6,584 bases of DNA from Flammeovirgaceae bacterium. GTDB lineage: Bacteria; Bacteroidota; Bacteroidia; Cytophagales; Cyclobacteriaceae. The position numbers and the translations under genes were made by a program. The stretch covers positions 1 to 6,584 of the forward strand of contig QIDJ01000268.1 of assembly GCA_003228395.1 (NCBI GenBank), read 5' to 3'. Of this stretch, positions 1 to 6,163 are shown piece after piece (within the stretch, counting starts at the first letter, position 1; each line of letters starts with the position of its first letter). The notes under the pieces were generated by a model. The model was not told the origin of the DNA, searched no databases, and worked only from the letters and a program-made list of their open reading frames with translations.

Positions 1-363
1 AATGTAAGAAGTGCATTGGTGCCGGTTCAGAATGCCAGTGGAAAAATTCTGAATTTTATCATGCTGATGTCCATTTTCGGAGGCGGATTTATACTCGGGA
101 CCAACTGGCAGACTTTATTAATTGTTGTAATCGGCTGCTATTTGGTACTTACGCTTTTTTCATTTGTTACCCTACCGGTTGAGTTTGATGCAAGCAAGCG
201 TGCGCTTAACTGGATTGACCAGCGGGGAATTGTATCGTCGCAGGAACATGATATGGCCAAAGATGCACTAAAGTGGGCTGCAATGACGTATGTGGTAGCC
301 GCTTTGGGTTCGCTTGTAACATTATTGTACTTTATTTCCATATTTTTAGGAGGCCGCGATTAG
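1..363 (+). CDS. YugP-like neutral zinc metallopeptidase, C-terminal part (5' end outside window)
   Basis: The frame is open from base 1 to the TAG at 361-363 and gives 120 residues. The TTG at 16 is only an internal codon, because the residues before it (NVRSA) fit the family and continue into LVPVQNASG. Visible features are three hydrophobic segments (about residues 19-35, 39-58 and 92-115). Between the second and third lies LPVEFDASKRAL, a conserved stretch of the Zn_peptidase_2 (YugP) family of membrane zinc peptidases. The HExxH zinc site should lie upstream, outside the window, so catalytic competence cannot be judged. Physiological substrates of this family are poorly known. The gene is followed after 12 bp by the acyl-CoA dehydrogenase, so the two are probably co-transcribed. 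I see no clear functional link between them. The identification rests on the EFDASKRAL region and the membrane topology. Confidence 0.8.
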   Translation, partial: NVRSALVPVQNASGKILNFIMLMSIFGGGFILGTNWQTLLIVVIGCYLVLTLFSFVTLPVEFDASKRALNWIDQRGIVSSQEHDMAKDALKWAAMTYVVAALGSLVTLLYFISIFLGGRD

Positions 364-375
364 CGCCATATACTT

Positions 376-1515
376 ATGTTCGAACTGACTGAAGAACAAA
401 TAGCCGTACGTGACGCTGCCAGGGACTTTGCTCAAATGGAGTTGCTGCCCGGCGTGATTGAACGAGATGAAAAGCAGCAATTTCCTGTAGAGCAAGTGAA
501 AATGATGGCAGAAATGGGTTTTATGGGCATGATGACATCCACGGACTATGGCGGCAGTGGTATGGATACCGTATCTTATGTATTGGCGATGGAAGAAATA
601 TCCAAAGTTGACGCCTCTTGCGCGGTGATCATGTCAGTCAACAATTCGCTGGTATGCTGGGGAATTGAAAAACACGGAACTGAAGAACAAAAACAAAAGT
701 ACCTGACCAGGCTGGCAAGCGGTGAAACGATTGGAGCATTTTGCCTGAGTGAGCCGGAAGCAGGCTCGGATTCTACCTCGCAGAAAACTTCTGCGATTGA
801 CCAGGGTGACTATTATTTGCTGAACGGGACTAAAAACTGGATCACAAACGGGAAATCATCCGGAATTTGCGTGGTTATTGCTCAATCTCATCTGGAATTG
901 CGGCATAAAGGCATCAATACTTTTATAGTAGAAAAAGAATCGGAAGGGCTTGTGGTTGGCAAAAAAGAAAGTAAGATGGGAATCCGGTCTTCCGATACGC
1001 ATTCCATAATGTTTACTGATGTGAAAGTGCCCAAAGCAAACCGGATAGGTGAAGACGGATCCGGCTTTAAATTTGCCATGGCAGTGCTAAACGGGGGTCG
1101 CATTGGTATTGCTTCACAGGCCCTGGGAATTGCATCCGGAGCTTATGAACTGGCGCTCAGTTATTCGAAAGAAAGAGTCGCATTCGGCAAACCCATAGCC
1201 CAACATCAGGCTATACAATTTAAGCTCGCAGAAATGGCAACCAAAATAGATGCAGCACGATTGCTGGTTTTGAAGGCTGCCAGGCTGAAGGATGAAGGCA
1301 AAACATTTGTCAAAGAAAGTGCTATGGCAAAATTATTTGCATCTGAAATGGCGCAACAAGTAACCAATGAAGCGGTACAGATACACGGAGGATACGGGTA
1401 TGTGAAGGAATATCATGTGGAGAGACTGATGCGCGATGCTAAAATTACGCAAATCTATGAAGGAACATCTGAGATTCAGAAAATTGTAATATCCAGGGAG
1501 TTACTTCGCAGTTAA
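376..1515 (+). CDS. acyl-CoA dehydrogenase (short-chain/butyryl-CoA type)
   Basis: This cytoplasmic FAD enzyme oxidises acyl-CoA to trans-2-enoyl-CoA in fatty-acid or branched-chain degradation and passes electrons to ETF. The 379 residues are full length for the family. The N-terminal helical domain (about 1-115) is followed by the first family signature at 121-132 (AFCLSEPEAGSD), the beta domain with the WITNG flavin-contact motif at 155-159, and the C-terminal helical domain. The second signature spans 335-354, starting QIHGGYGY and ending ERLMRD. The probable catalytic base is Glu362 in IYEGTSEIQ, at the position used by short- and medium-chain enzymes rather than the isovaleryl-CoA type. 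The ATG at 376 fits the usual MFELTEEQ start. An AGGAGG lies 22 bases upstream, too far for a normal ribosome site. Exact chain-length preference cannot be read from the sequence. It probably shares a transcript with the upstream peptidase gene. Confidence 0.95.
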   Translation: MFELTEEQIAVRDAARDFAQMELLPGVIERDEKQQFPVEQVKMMAEMGFMGMMTSTDYGGSGMDTVSYVLAMEEISKVDASCAVIMSVNNSLVCWGIEKHGTEEQKQKYLTRLASGETIGAFCLSEPEAGSDSTSQKTSAIDQGDYYLLNGTKNWITNGKSSGICVVIAQSHLELRHKGINTFIVEKESEGLVVGKKESKMGIRSSDTHSIMFTDVKVPKANRIGEDGSGFKFAMAVLNGGRIGIASQALGIASGAYELALSYSKERVAFGKPIAQHQAIQFKLAEMATKIDAARLLVLKAARLKDEGKTFVKESAMAKLFASEMAQQVTNEAVQIHGGYGYVKEYHVERLMRDAKITQIYEGTSEIQKIVISRELLRS

Positions 1516-1581
1516 CATTACTATTTCTTGTTAAAATACAATAACTGCAAAATTTGCTTTTTTTATTGCCAAAAAAATTAT

Positions 1582-1600
1582 TAGATTTGATTTAGAATCA
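1582..1600 (+). promoter_or_regulatory. possible Bacteroidota -7 element and small palindrome before the AraC gene
   Basis: TAGATTTG at 1582-1589 matches the Bacteroidota -7 consensus TAnnTTTG. It is immediately followed by the perfect inverted repeat TGATT-TAG-AATCA at 1588-1600, where an operator overlapping a start site would sit. The nearest TTTG that could be the -33 box (1553-1556) is 25 bases away, longer than usual, so the promoter call is weak. The 5' leader would be roughly 45 bases. Confidence 0.3.
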
Positions 1601-1641
1601 GTTGTACTAAATTTATTAGTGGAACCTAAATAGTTGTCTGA

Positions 1642-2562
1642 ATGGAAGATTATAATAAAATAATTGAATCATTGGGGGTAAGATTTATTAAAGCCAATAA
1701 TATAAATATTTTACAACCTGTAAAGATAGAAGGCTCTTATGATGTGGAAAATACGATTATCCTGCTCAGAAAAGGAGAAATCAAATTTGGCGAACGTAAG
1801 GAATCATTGCGCTCCGGCGAAATATTATTTATTCCCGGTGGTAAAACCACGGACATATCGTATGGACAGGACCCGGTAATCACAATGTCGAATGATGACT
1901 TTATAAACAAAAAAGAATTGTATTTCCGCCATTATGACAACGAGGTATCAAATGATCCTAACTACGACAGCTTTAGTTATGTGTCTTTTGAGGCGAAAGT
2001 TTTTAACTCTGTAAACTTTTTTGCTTCGCTTGATATACCTCCTTTTAAATTACGCAGTGGAGAAATCTCAAGTGTTATTCATCATATCGTTCTGGAAACT
2101 GATTCAACCCTGCCCGGTAAAGAACGGATTATCAAGTTACTTACCGAGCAACTTGTGGTGGAGATCATCCGTTATATCGTTGCCAAAAATCTTTTTGTAG
2201 AACAACTTGTTACAAACAGCACCTATTTCAAAGATCCACGGCTGATAGATATTTTTGCATATATCAAAGAAAATATCGGTGGCGATTTATCCAATAAAGT
2301 ACTTGCCAATGTTGCCAACGTATCGGAAGATTATGTGGGCCAGTATTTTAAAATGCTTACCGGCATAAATCCCCAGGATTATATTGAATACCAGCGTATG
2401 GAAGAGGCAGTGAATTTACTGCGAACCAGCAAAAAGAGCATACGGGATATTGGCAGGGAAGTGGGGTATAAAGACACGGCGTATTTTTGCAGGAGGTTTA
2501 AGATGATGTTCGGCATTCCTGCGGGTAAAATGCGGCGTAGAGAATCGCTAATGAATCTTTAG
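1642..2562 (+). CDS. AraC-family transcriptional regulator
   Basis: A 306-residue DNA-binding regulator. The N-terminal part (about 25-95) looks like a cupin-type sensor fold: LLRKGEIKFG, then LRSGEILFIPGG, the short beta-strand pattern seen in many AraC sensors. Residues about 120-195 are a helical linker. The C-terminal AraC domain (about 198-300) carries two helix-turn-helix units. The first is around LSNKVLANVANVSEDYVGQYFK (216-237), and the second is the more conserved SIRDIGREVGYKDTAYFCRRF followed by GIPAGKMRRR. Ligand and targets are unknown. It is separated from the acyl-CoA dehydrogenase by 126 bp containing a possible promoter of its own, so regulation of that gene is possible but not shown. 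Its stop codon lies inside the 3' end of the convergent pcrB gene. I see no truncation. Confidence 0.92.
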   Translation: MEDYNKIIESLGVRFIKANNINILQPVKIEGSYDVENTIILLRKGEIKFGERKESLRSGEILFIPGGKTTDISYGQDPVITMSNDDFINKKELYFRHYDNEVSNDPNYDSFSYVSFEAKVFNSVNFFASLDIPPFKLRSGEISSVIHHIVLETDSTLPGKERIIKLLTEQLVVEIIRYIVAKNLFVEQLVTNSTYFKDPRLIDIFAYIKENIGGDLSNKVLANVANVSEDYVGQYFKMLTGINPQDYIEYQRMEEAVNLLRTSKKSIRDIGREVGYKDTAYFCRRFKMMFGIPAGKMRRRESLMNL

Positions 2563-3321
2563 GGGTTCATTAACCCCCCGAAGGTAATCTGATATTTCAA
2601 TCAGCAACTGCGTATCGTTTTCAATTCCGTTTCCAACCACAATCGTATCGGCGCCTGCAAGGAGCGCCTCTGATGCTTTGGCAAGCGTGTTAAGCCCACC
2701 ACCTATGATCATCGGCAGATTTATATTTTTGGCAACATGGCTTATCATTTTCGCGCTGATACTTCTTTTTGCCCCGCTGCCGGCATCCATGTAAATCACC
2801 TTCATCCCGAGCATTTCGCTTGCCAGGGCCGTACAGCCAGCCACCGTGTATTTATCAGAAGGTATTGGCGTGGTATTACTCATATAAGATGCGGTGGTGG
2901 CATTATCTTCCCCGATGAGCATGTATCCGGTGGGAATAATTTCCAGATTGCTGTTTTTTAAGATTGGGGCTGCAAGTACATGTTGCCCGATCAGGAAATC
3001 TGCATTTCTCCCTGAGATCAACGACAGCAATAAGATCGCATCTGCTGTCAGATCAATATGCAGATTGCTCCCGGGAAAAAGAATTACCGGAATGTCACAC
3101 TGTTTATTTATAACCGAAATGATTTCAGAAGTATTATTTTGAGTAATGAAACTGCCTCCCACTAAAAAGTAGTCAATCCTGTTCTCCATACACAAGCGAA
3201 CCAGCCGTGTGAGTGAAACATCATTCTCCGTTTTGTCAGGATCAATCAGGACAGCAAAGGATTTAATCCCTTTTTGCTTTTTCCGGATCAGCTCCTTCAG
3301 AATCGGTAGTTCCATTTTCAT
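2548..3321 (-). CDS. pcrB: geranylgeranylglyceryl/heptaprenylglyceryl phosphate synthase (PcrB/GGGPS family)
   Basis: This TIM-barrel prenyltransferase joins a polyprenyl diphosphate to sn-glycerol-1-phosphate to form an ether bond. That is the first step of archaeal lipid synthesis, and bacterial relatives exist in Bacillota and Bacteroidota. The 257 residues contain the expected landmarks: LIDPDK (25-30), VGGS (54-57), FPGS (82-85), ISGRNADFLIGQH (102-114), PTGYMLI (130-136), YMDAGSGA (177-184), IIGGGL (205-210) and GADTIVVGNGIE (223-234). The last three form the glycerol-1-phosphate binding side. Two start codons are possible, 3321 and 3315. Both lie inside the upstream gene, and the LIDPDK position argues against a start further in. 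Whether the substrate is C20 or C35 cannot be decided by eye; characterised Bacteroidota homologues make the C20 product. The gene overlaps its upstream neighbour by 59 bp and the convergent AraC gene by 15 bp. Confidence 0.93.
   Translation of the reverse strand: MKMELPILKELIRKKQKGIKSFAVLIDPDKTENDVSLTRLVRLCMENRIDYFLVGGSFITQNNTSEIISVINKQCDIPVILFPGSNLHIDLTADAILLLSLISGRNADFLIGQHVLAAPILKNSNLEIIPTGYMLIGEDNATTASYMSNTTPIPSDKYTVAGCTALASEMLGMKVIYMDAGSGAKRSISAKMISHVAKNINLPMIIGGGLNTLAKASEALLAGADTIVVGNGIENDTQLLIEISDYLRGVNEPLKIH
2550..2577. terminator. hairpins in the convergent overlap between the AraC gene and pcrB
   Basis: GGGGTT-CATT-AACCCC at 2562-2567/2572-2577 is a perfect 6-bp stem with a 4-base loop. 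It starts on the last base of the AraC stop codon and lies within the last codons of pcrB. A second possible stem, AATGAA (2550-2555) with TTCATT (2566-2571), shares bases with it, so the two exclude each other. Neither strand has a T tract after the stem, so this is not a standard intrinsic terminator. It may still slow or end transcription from both sides. Confidence 0.35.
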
Positions 3322-3673
3322 TAATTTTATCGAGACCCTCTATGTATTCGGTTATCTTCTTTTTAACAATATTGAGCAGTACCACAGCAGCTATTTCAAC
3401 TCCGGTGGACATAATCGTTTTCAGAACACCTGGCCTGCCACCAGCTGCGGGCGGCACGGCATATTCAGGCTTGCTATCTTGCTTCTGGCTTGGTGAAAAA
3501 AGTTTAAAAACAGAATAAACGAAAAGTAAACCGGCGCCTGCAGAAGCTGCAATTACGAATATTTTCTTTAACTCAGCAATTGATTTTTCAAAATCATCCT
3601 CCAGCTTATGCTTAAATTCATCTGCCGATTGCTGAAGCTCCTCTTTTTGCCTGATGACATCCATAACTTCCAT
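3263..3673 (-). CDS. small membrane-anchored protein with charged helical N-terminus (unrecognised family)
   Basis: A 136-residue protein. Residues about 5-37 are highly charged and heptad-like (RQKEELQQSADEFKHKLEDD), suggesting a coiled coil or amphipathic helix. A membrane segment follows at about 38-58 (FVIAASAGAGLLFVYSVFKL). A loop rich in Pro and Gly (70-82) and a second, weaker hydrophobic stretch (about 89-104) come next. The tail is acidic and low-complexity (ENGTTDSEGADPEKAKRD). No catalytic motif is visible. It lies 12 bp after the DUF1469-like gene. The pair resembles the YqjE/YqjD arrangement, in which a holin-like membrane protein is encoded beside a coiled-coil anchored protein. 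This is an analogy of architecture, not proven homology. The purine-rich AAGGCGGAG directly before the ATG may aid initiation. Its last 59 bases also encode the start of pcrB in another frame. Confidence 0.75.
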   Translation of the reverse strand: MEVMDVIRQKEELQQSADEFKHKLEDDFEKSIAELKKIFVIAASAGAGLLFVYSVFKLFSPSQKQDSKPEYAVPPAAGGRPGVLKTIMSTGVEIAAVVLLNIVKKKITEYIEGLDKINENGTTDSEGADPEKAKRD

Positions 3674-3685
3674 CTCCGCCTTATT

Positions 3686-4048
3686 TTATTGATTTTTCAG
3701 GATTTTTAAAAAAATTTCTTCAAGCTTTTGTTCTATCCCCAGTTGCTTGTGCAAAAGCCCGAATATCACAAATAGCAGCAGGTAAAACCCTGCTACAATG
3801 AAAAAGCCAAGATAATCATTTTCAAGCACCATATTAAGCAATACACCGGCTCCGATACTTAGAAAAAGGATGATCATAAACATAAACAATGCCAGTACCA
3901 GCATGATCAGAATTTTAGCGCCTGCCACGGCCAGATCCTCTTTTAATTCAATCTTAAGGAGGGCAATCTTCTTTTCAATATAACCCGACAGATTGTCGAT
4001 GATAGATTCAATATTAAAAAACGATAACAGGCCTTTTCTTTCACTCAC
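3686..4048 (-). CDS. DUF1469 / phage-holin-like family membrane protein
   Basis: A 120-residue inner-membrane protein with the layout of the chromosomal DUF1469 (putative Phage_holin_3_6, YqjE-like) family. An amphipathic N-terminal helix (about 13-40, with GYIEKKIALLKIELKEDLA) is followed by two long hydrophobic segments (about 43-73 and 78-100) and a short charged C-terminal helix. Despite the family name there is no sign of phage here: no endolysin or structural genes are nearby. It is better regarded as a housekeeping envelope protein of unknown function. The start is GTG at 4048. An in-frame TAA lies at 4081-4079 and no ATG or TTG occurs between them, so the non-ATG start is well supported. 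It is first in a - strand set with the anchored protein and pcrB. Confidence 0.85.
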   Translation of the reverse strand: MSERKGLLSFFNIESIIDNLSGYIEKKIALLKIELKEDLAVAGAKILIMLVLALFMFMIILFLSIGAGVLLNMVLENDYLGFFIVAGFYLLLFVIFGLLHKQLGIEQKLEEIFLKILKNQ

Positions 4049-4101
4049 AGCTTTACAGTATTTATTTGGAAGCGAAATTTAGTGGAAATTAACGAAAATC
4101 A
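4049..4101. other. upstream region of the holin-like gene
   Basis: This 53-bp AT-rich stretch presumably holds the promoter for the three-gene - strand set. On the - strand, TAAATTTC (complement of 4074-4081) is one base off the Bacteroidota -7 word TAnnTTTG and lies about 26 bases before the GTG start. No convincing -33 TTTG sits at the right distance, so this is only a candidate. Confidence 0.25.
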
Positions 4102-4302
4102 TTACCTGCGGCCGGCAATAATTATGGTATTAGGGCCATTAAGTGCGAGCGACAGGTCATCCGGGTTTTCCAGGGAAACATAGTGTAAACTTTTAAATAC
4201 ATACATTGACTAATGTTGTTTTACCAGATTGTCGCGCCCGGTTAACGAAACAATCGGATAAAGCTTTAGTAGTTGAGTTAATTTACACTCTATTTGAATG
4301 TA
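4102..4302 (-). pseudogene. decayed N-terminal fragment of an AAA_14/DUF4143-type ATPase
   Basis: Reading the - strand from about 4302, the frame gives YIQIECKLTQLLKLYPIVSL then TG (to about 4237). This is the typical N-terminus of ATPases of the form 'I.R.IE.KL.QLLK.YP.VSLTGPRQSGKTTLV'. The P-loop RARQSGKTTLVN follows in a shifted frame (about 4240-4205). The first frame then resumes with YVFKSLHYVSLENPDDLSLA followed by LNGPN, matching the family's 'YVSLEDPD...' region, and ends at TAA 4104-4102. Two small indels of opposite sign, near 4232-4240 and 4204-4210, therefore broke and restored the frame. The uninterrupted original frame meets a TAG at 4209-4207. No ATG opens the fragment, and Walker B and everything after it are missing. 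It is a relic, divergently oriented to the complete ATPase at 4453. It is not a recent copy, because the P-loops differ (ARQSGKTTLV against ARQTGKTYII). Confidence 0.7.
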
Positions 4303-4452
4303 GCCTTCGATCAAAGAATGAAAATCTACAGCCTATCCAAAAAAAAGACCATTAACCTTGTAAAAAAGCCAATAGTATTGTATTTAAGGCTTGGATTATA
4401 GCCATAAAATATATATTATTACATTGGAAAATAGCCAATTACTGCTTTCTTT
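4303..4452. other. AT-rich region between the ATPase relic and the intact ATPase gene
   Basis: No gene is seen. The stretch holds an eight-A run (4339-4346), the pair AAGCC (4366-4370)/GGCTT (4388-4392), and the word AGCCAAT twice (4367-4373 and 4433-4439). TACATTGG at 4420-4427 is one base off the Bacteroidota -7 consensus and could serve the + strand ATPase at 4453, but there is no TTTG at the usual -33 spacing. It may contain the divergent promoters of the two ATPase genes. Confidence 0.3.
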
Positions 4453-5772
4453 ATGAAAAGGGACATATATAGCGCACTAAAAGTTTGGCAAAAAGATAGT
4501 AGCAGGCGCCCGTTGCTCGTGCGTGGTGCAAGACAAACAGGCAAGACTTACATTATCAATCAGTTTGGCCGTAACGAGTTTCATTCTTTTATTGTCCTGA
4601 ACCTTGAAAGGAATCCTGAGTACAAAGATATTTTTAACAATAACGACCCTAAGAACATTATTGAGCAGATAGCATTATTTGTTGGTAAAAAAGTGACACC
4701 GGGGAAAACATTGTTATTGCTGGATGAAATTCAGGATTGCCCTAAAGCAATAATGAGTTTGAGGTATTTTTTTGAAGAGATGCCGGAGTTACATCTTATT
4801 GGGGCAGGGTCTTTATTGGAATTCTCTCTGAATGTGGAGGATTACAGGGTGCCGGTTGGCAGAGTTCAGTATATGTATATGAGCCCCATGTCTTTCGGGG
4901 AATTTATTGAAGCAAAAGGGGATGGAGACTTACGAAATTATTTGAACGATTTTTCAAATCTTGAGAAGATTTCAGATGGCTTACATGGAAAGTTGAATGA
5001 ATTAGTAAGGAAGTACTTTATCATTGGAGGTATGCCAGCTGTGGTTAAGGAATATGTGAATTCCGGTGATATTTTGAAATGTCAACAGATCCAACACTCA
5101 ATAGTAGAAACCTTTATTGATGATTTTTCGAAATACTCAAAAGTCTCTAAATTTTCTTATCTCAAAAAAATATTTAATTCGGCACCGGCTTTAATTGGGA
5201 ATAAGTTTGTTTATTCAAAAGTGGACGCTCAAGTGCGATCACGTGAGTTAAAACAGGCAGTAGAACTGCTAGACCAGGCTGATGTATTACATCGTGTTAA
5301 ACGGACAAGTGGTGCGGGAATTCCTCTGGAGTACGGCGTAAAAGATAATTATTTCAAAATCATTTTGTTGGATATTGGCCTCATGCACGCAATTAGTGGA
5401 GTTTATAGCGATACCGCAAAGCAAAACGATTTTACAGCTATTTTTAATGGTGCAGTTGCCGAGCAATTTGTTGGGCAAGAATTGATTGCTTATTATAAAC
5501 CTGAACTGAGGCCAAACTTATATTACTGGGCAAGGGAAGCAAGAAATAGTAATGCTGAGGTGGATTATATTATTGTAAAAAGCACCCGGATAATCCCTGT
5601 TGAGATAAAATCCGGTGCAAAGGGAAGGATGAAAAGCCTGCATCTATTTATGAAAAAATTCAAAACTGAAAAAGCCGTGAAAATTTCGCAGGCAAAATTC
5701 AACAACAGCGAGTCTATTATGGATTTACCTTTTTACGCATTACAACTTTTTGTTGAAGGGGATAGTCTGTGA
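4453..5772 (+). CDS. AAA_14/DUF4143-type P-loop ATPase
   Basis: A complete 439-residue member of a large family of ATP-binding proteins common in Bacteroidota, archaea and anaerobes, generally of unknown role. The N-terminal AAA_14 domain (about 1-165) has Walker A GARQTGKT (25-32), Walker B LLLLDEIQDCP (87-97) and the sensor-like LIGAGSLLEF (115-124), followed by RVQYMYMSPMSFGEF. The linker contains FIIGGMPAVVKEY (189-201), a family hallmark. The C-terminal DUF4143 part (about 205-430) ends in a restriction-endonuclease-like core: W359, EVDYII (369-374) and PVEIKSG (382-388), giving E369, D371, E384 and K386. The hydrolase side may therefore be active. Some relatives are suspected selfish or defence-associated genes, but nothing here proves either. 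It stands alone on the + strand with no good ribosome site, beside a relic of a relative. All key ATPase residues appear intact. Confidence 0.9.
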   Translation: MKRDIYSALKVWQKDSSRRPLLVRGARQTGKTYIINQFGRNEFHSFIVLNLERNPEYKDIFNNNDPKNIIEQIALFVGKKVTPGKTLLLLDEIQDCPKAIMSLRYFFEEMPELHLIGAGSLLEFSLNVEDYRVPVGRVQYMYMSPMSFGEFIEAKGDGDLRNYLNDFSNLEKISDGLHGKLNELVRKYFIIGGMPAVVKEYVNSGDILKCQQIQHSIVETFIDDFSKYSKVSKFSYLKKIFNSAPALIGNKFVYSKVDAQVRSRELKQAVELLDQADVLHRVKRTSGAGIPLEYGVKDNYFKIILLDIGLMHAISGVYSDTAKQNDFTAIFNGAVAEQFVGQELIAYYKPELRPNLYYWAREARNSNAEVDYIIVKSTRIIPVEIKSGAKGRMKSLHLFMKKFKTEKAVKISQAKFNNSESIMDLPFYALQLFVEGDSL

Positions 5773-5811
5773 ACCAGGGATATATCTGCCAGATTTTCCC
5801 AGATCATCAGA

Positions 5812-5967
5812 TTACATTTTACTTTTTCTAAGTTCTTTCAACTCATCTGCTGCTTCCATTATTGCAGTGTACCCGACAATGTAGGTGAACCCTCCTTCAT
5901 CCCTTTCGGGATTTCGGCAGGCAAGCATGATTGCAGCGAGCTGGCGTTTTTGGGTTATTTGTTCCAT
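5812..5967 (-). CDS. hypothetical small protein, 51 aa
   Basis: An ATG-to-TAA frame of 51 residues that I do not recognise. It begins MEQITQKRQLAAIMLACRNP, has a central GGFTYIVGYTAIM segment, and ends in an amphipathic charged helix (EAADELKELRKSKM). Composition is protein-like: there is a balanced use of charged residues and two predicted helices around a turn with Gly residues. There is no signal peptide or membrane segment. It converges with the ATPase gene, ending 39 bp from its stop. The 39 bases between contain repeated CAGAT words but no clear terminator. No strong promoter or ribosome site is visible before the start. It could be a real short gene or a chance frame; coding character slightly favours real. 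Confidence 0.45.
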   Translation of the reverse strand: MEQITQKRQLAAIMLACRNPERDEGGFTYIVGYTAIMEAADELKELRKSKM

Positions 5968-5991
5968 AATAATTGCCAGAAGATAGCTTTG
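5958..5991 (+). promoter_or_regulatory. possible Bacteroidota-type promoter reading toward the hairpin-rich region
   Basis: TAGCTTTG at 5984-5991 fits TAnnTTTG exactly, and TTTG at 5958-5961 could be its -33 box with a 22-base spacer, a little longer than usual. Transcription would start near 5998 on the + strand and run into the inverted-repeat block that begins about 90 bases later. No protein gene follows on this strand in the window. The match is short and could be chance. Confidence 0.25.
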
Positions 5992-6090
5992 ATGTGGAGT
6001 GGCAACGGGTATTTAAAGAACAATATAGTTATAAAAATGAAAGTTGGCCAGTTTTAAAGCATATTAGTCATTATGAATATGTATGAACAT
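5968..6090. other. AT-rich stretch without a recognised gene
   Basis: Nothing convincing is coded here. It contains an inverted pair TTGCCA (5973-5978)/TGGCAA (6000-6005) with a 21-base spacer just upstream of the small - strand frame. It also contains the left copy of the TATTrGTCATTATG repeat (6062-6075). Base composition changes from AT-rich to GC-richer near 6090. Confidence 0.4.
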
Positions 6091-6163
6091 GTCACGGATC
6101 TCGCTGACACACTGGCCTGGCTGGAAGATCCGCGCCAGTGTGTTTAGCCTATTGGTCATTATG
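6062..6163 (+). repeat. short direct repeats TATT(A/G)GTCATTATG flanking a hairpin
   Basis: TATTAGTCATTATG (6062-6075) and TATTGGTCATTATG (6150-6163) match in 13 of 14 bases, 88 bases apart start to start. They bracket the strong inverted repeat at 6107-6143. Each copy ends in an ATG that opens a short frame (24 and 20 codons) with no recognisable product. The arrangement could reflect a tandem duplication or the borders of a small element. Confidence 0.55.

Noticed and set aside
1547..1564. GCAAAATTTGC followed by a T run after the acyl-CoA dehydrogenase gene, terminator-like
   Set aside because: The full arms leave a one-base loop; a feasible stem would have only 3 bp, too weak for an intrinsic terminator.
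2737..3142. Two + strand frames opposite pcrB
   Set aside because: They are shadows of the strongly supported pcrB gene and have no family resemblance.
3686..4048. Prophage interpretation of the holin-like gene
   Set aside because: DUF1469 proteins are common chromosomal membrane proteins, and no phage genes surround it.
5773..5811. Repeated CAGAT words and the weak ATCTG/CAGAT pair between the ATPase and the small convergent gene
   Set aside because: The 5-bp arms with a long loop and no T tract are not enough to call a terminator.
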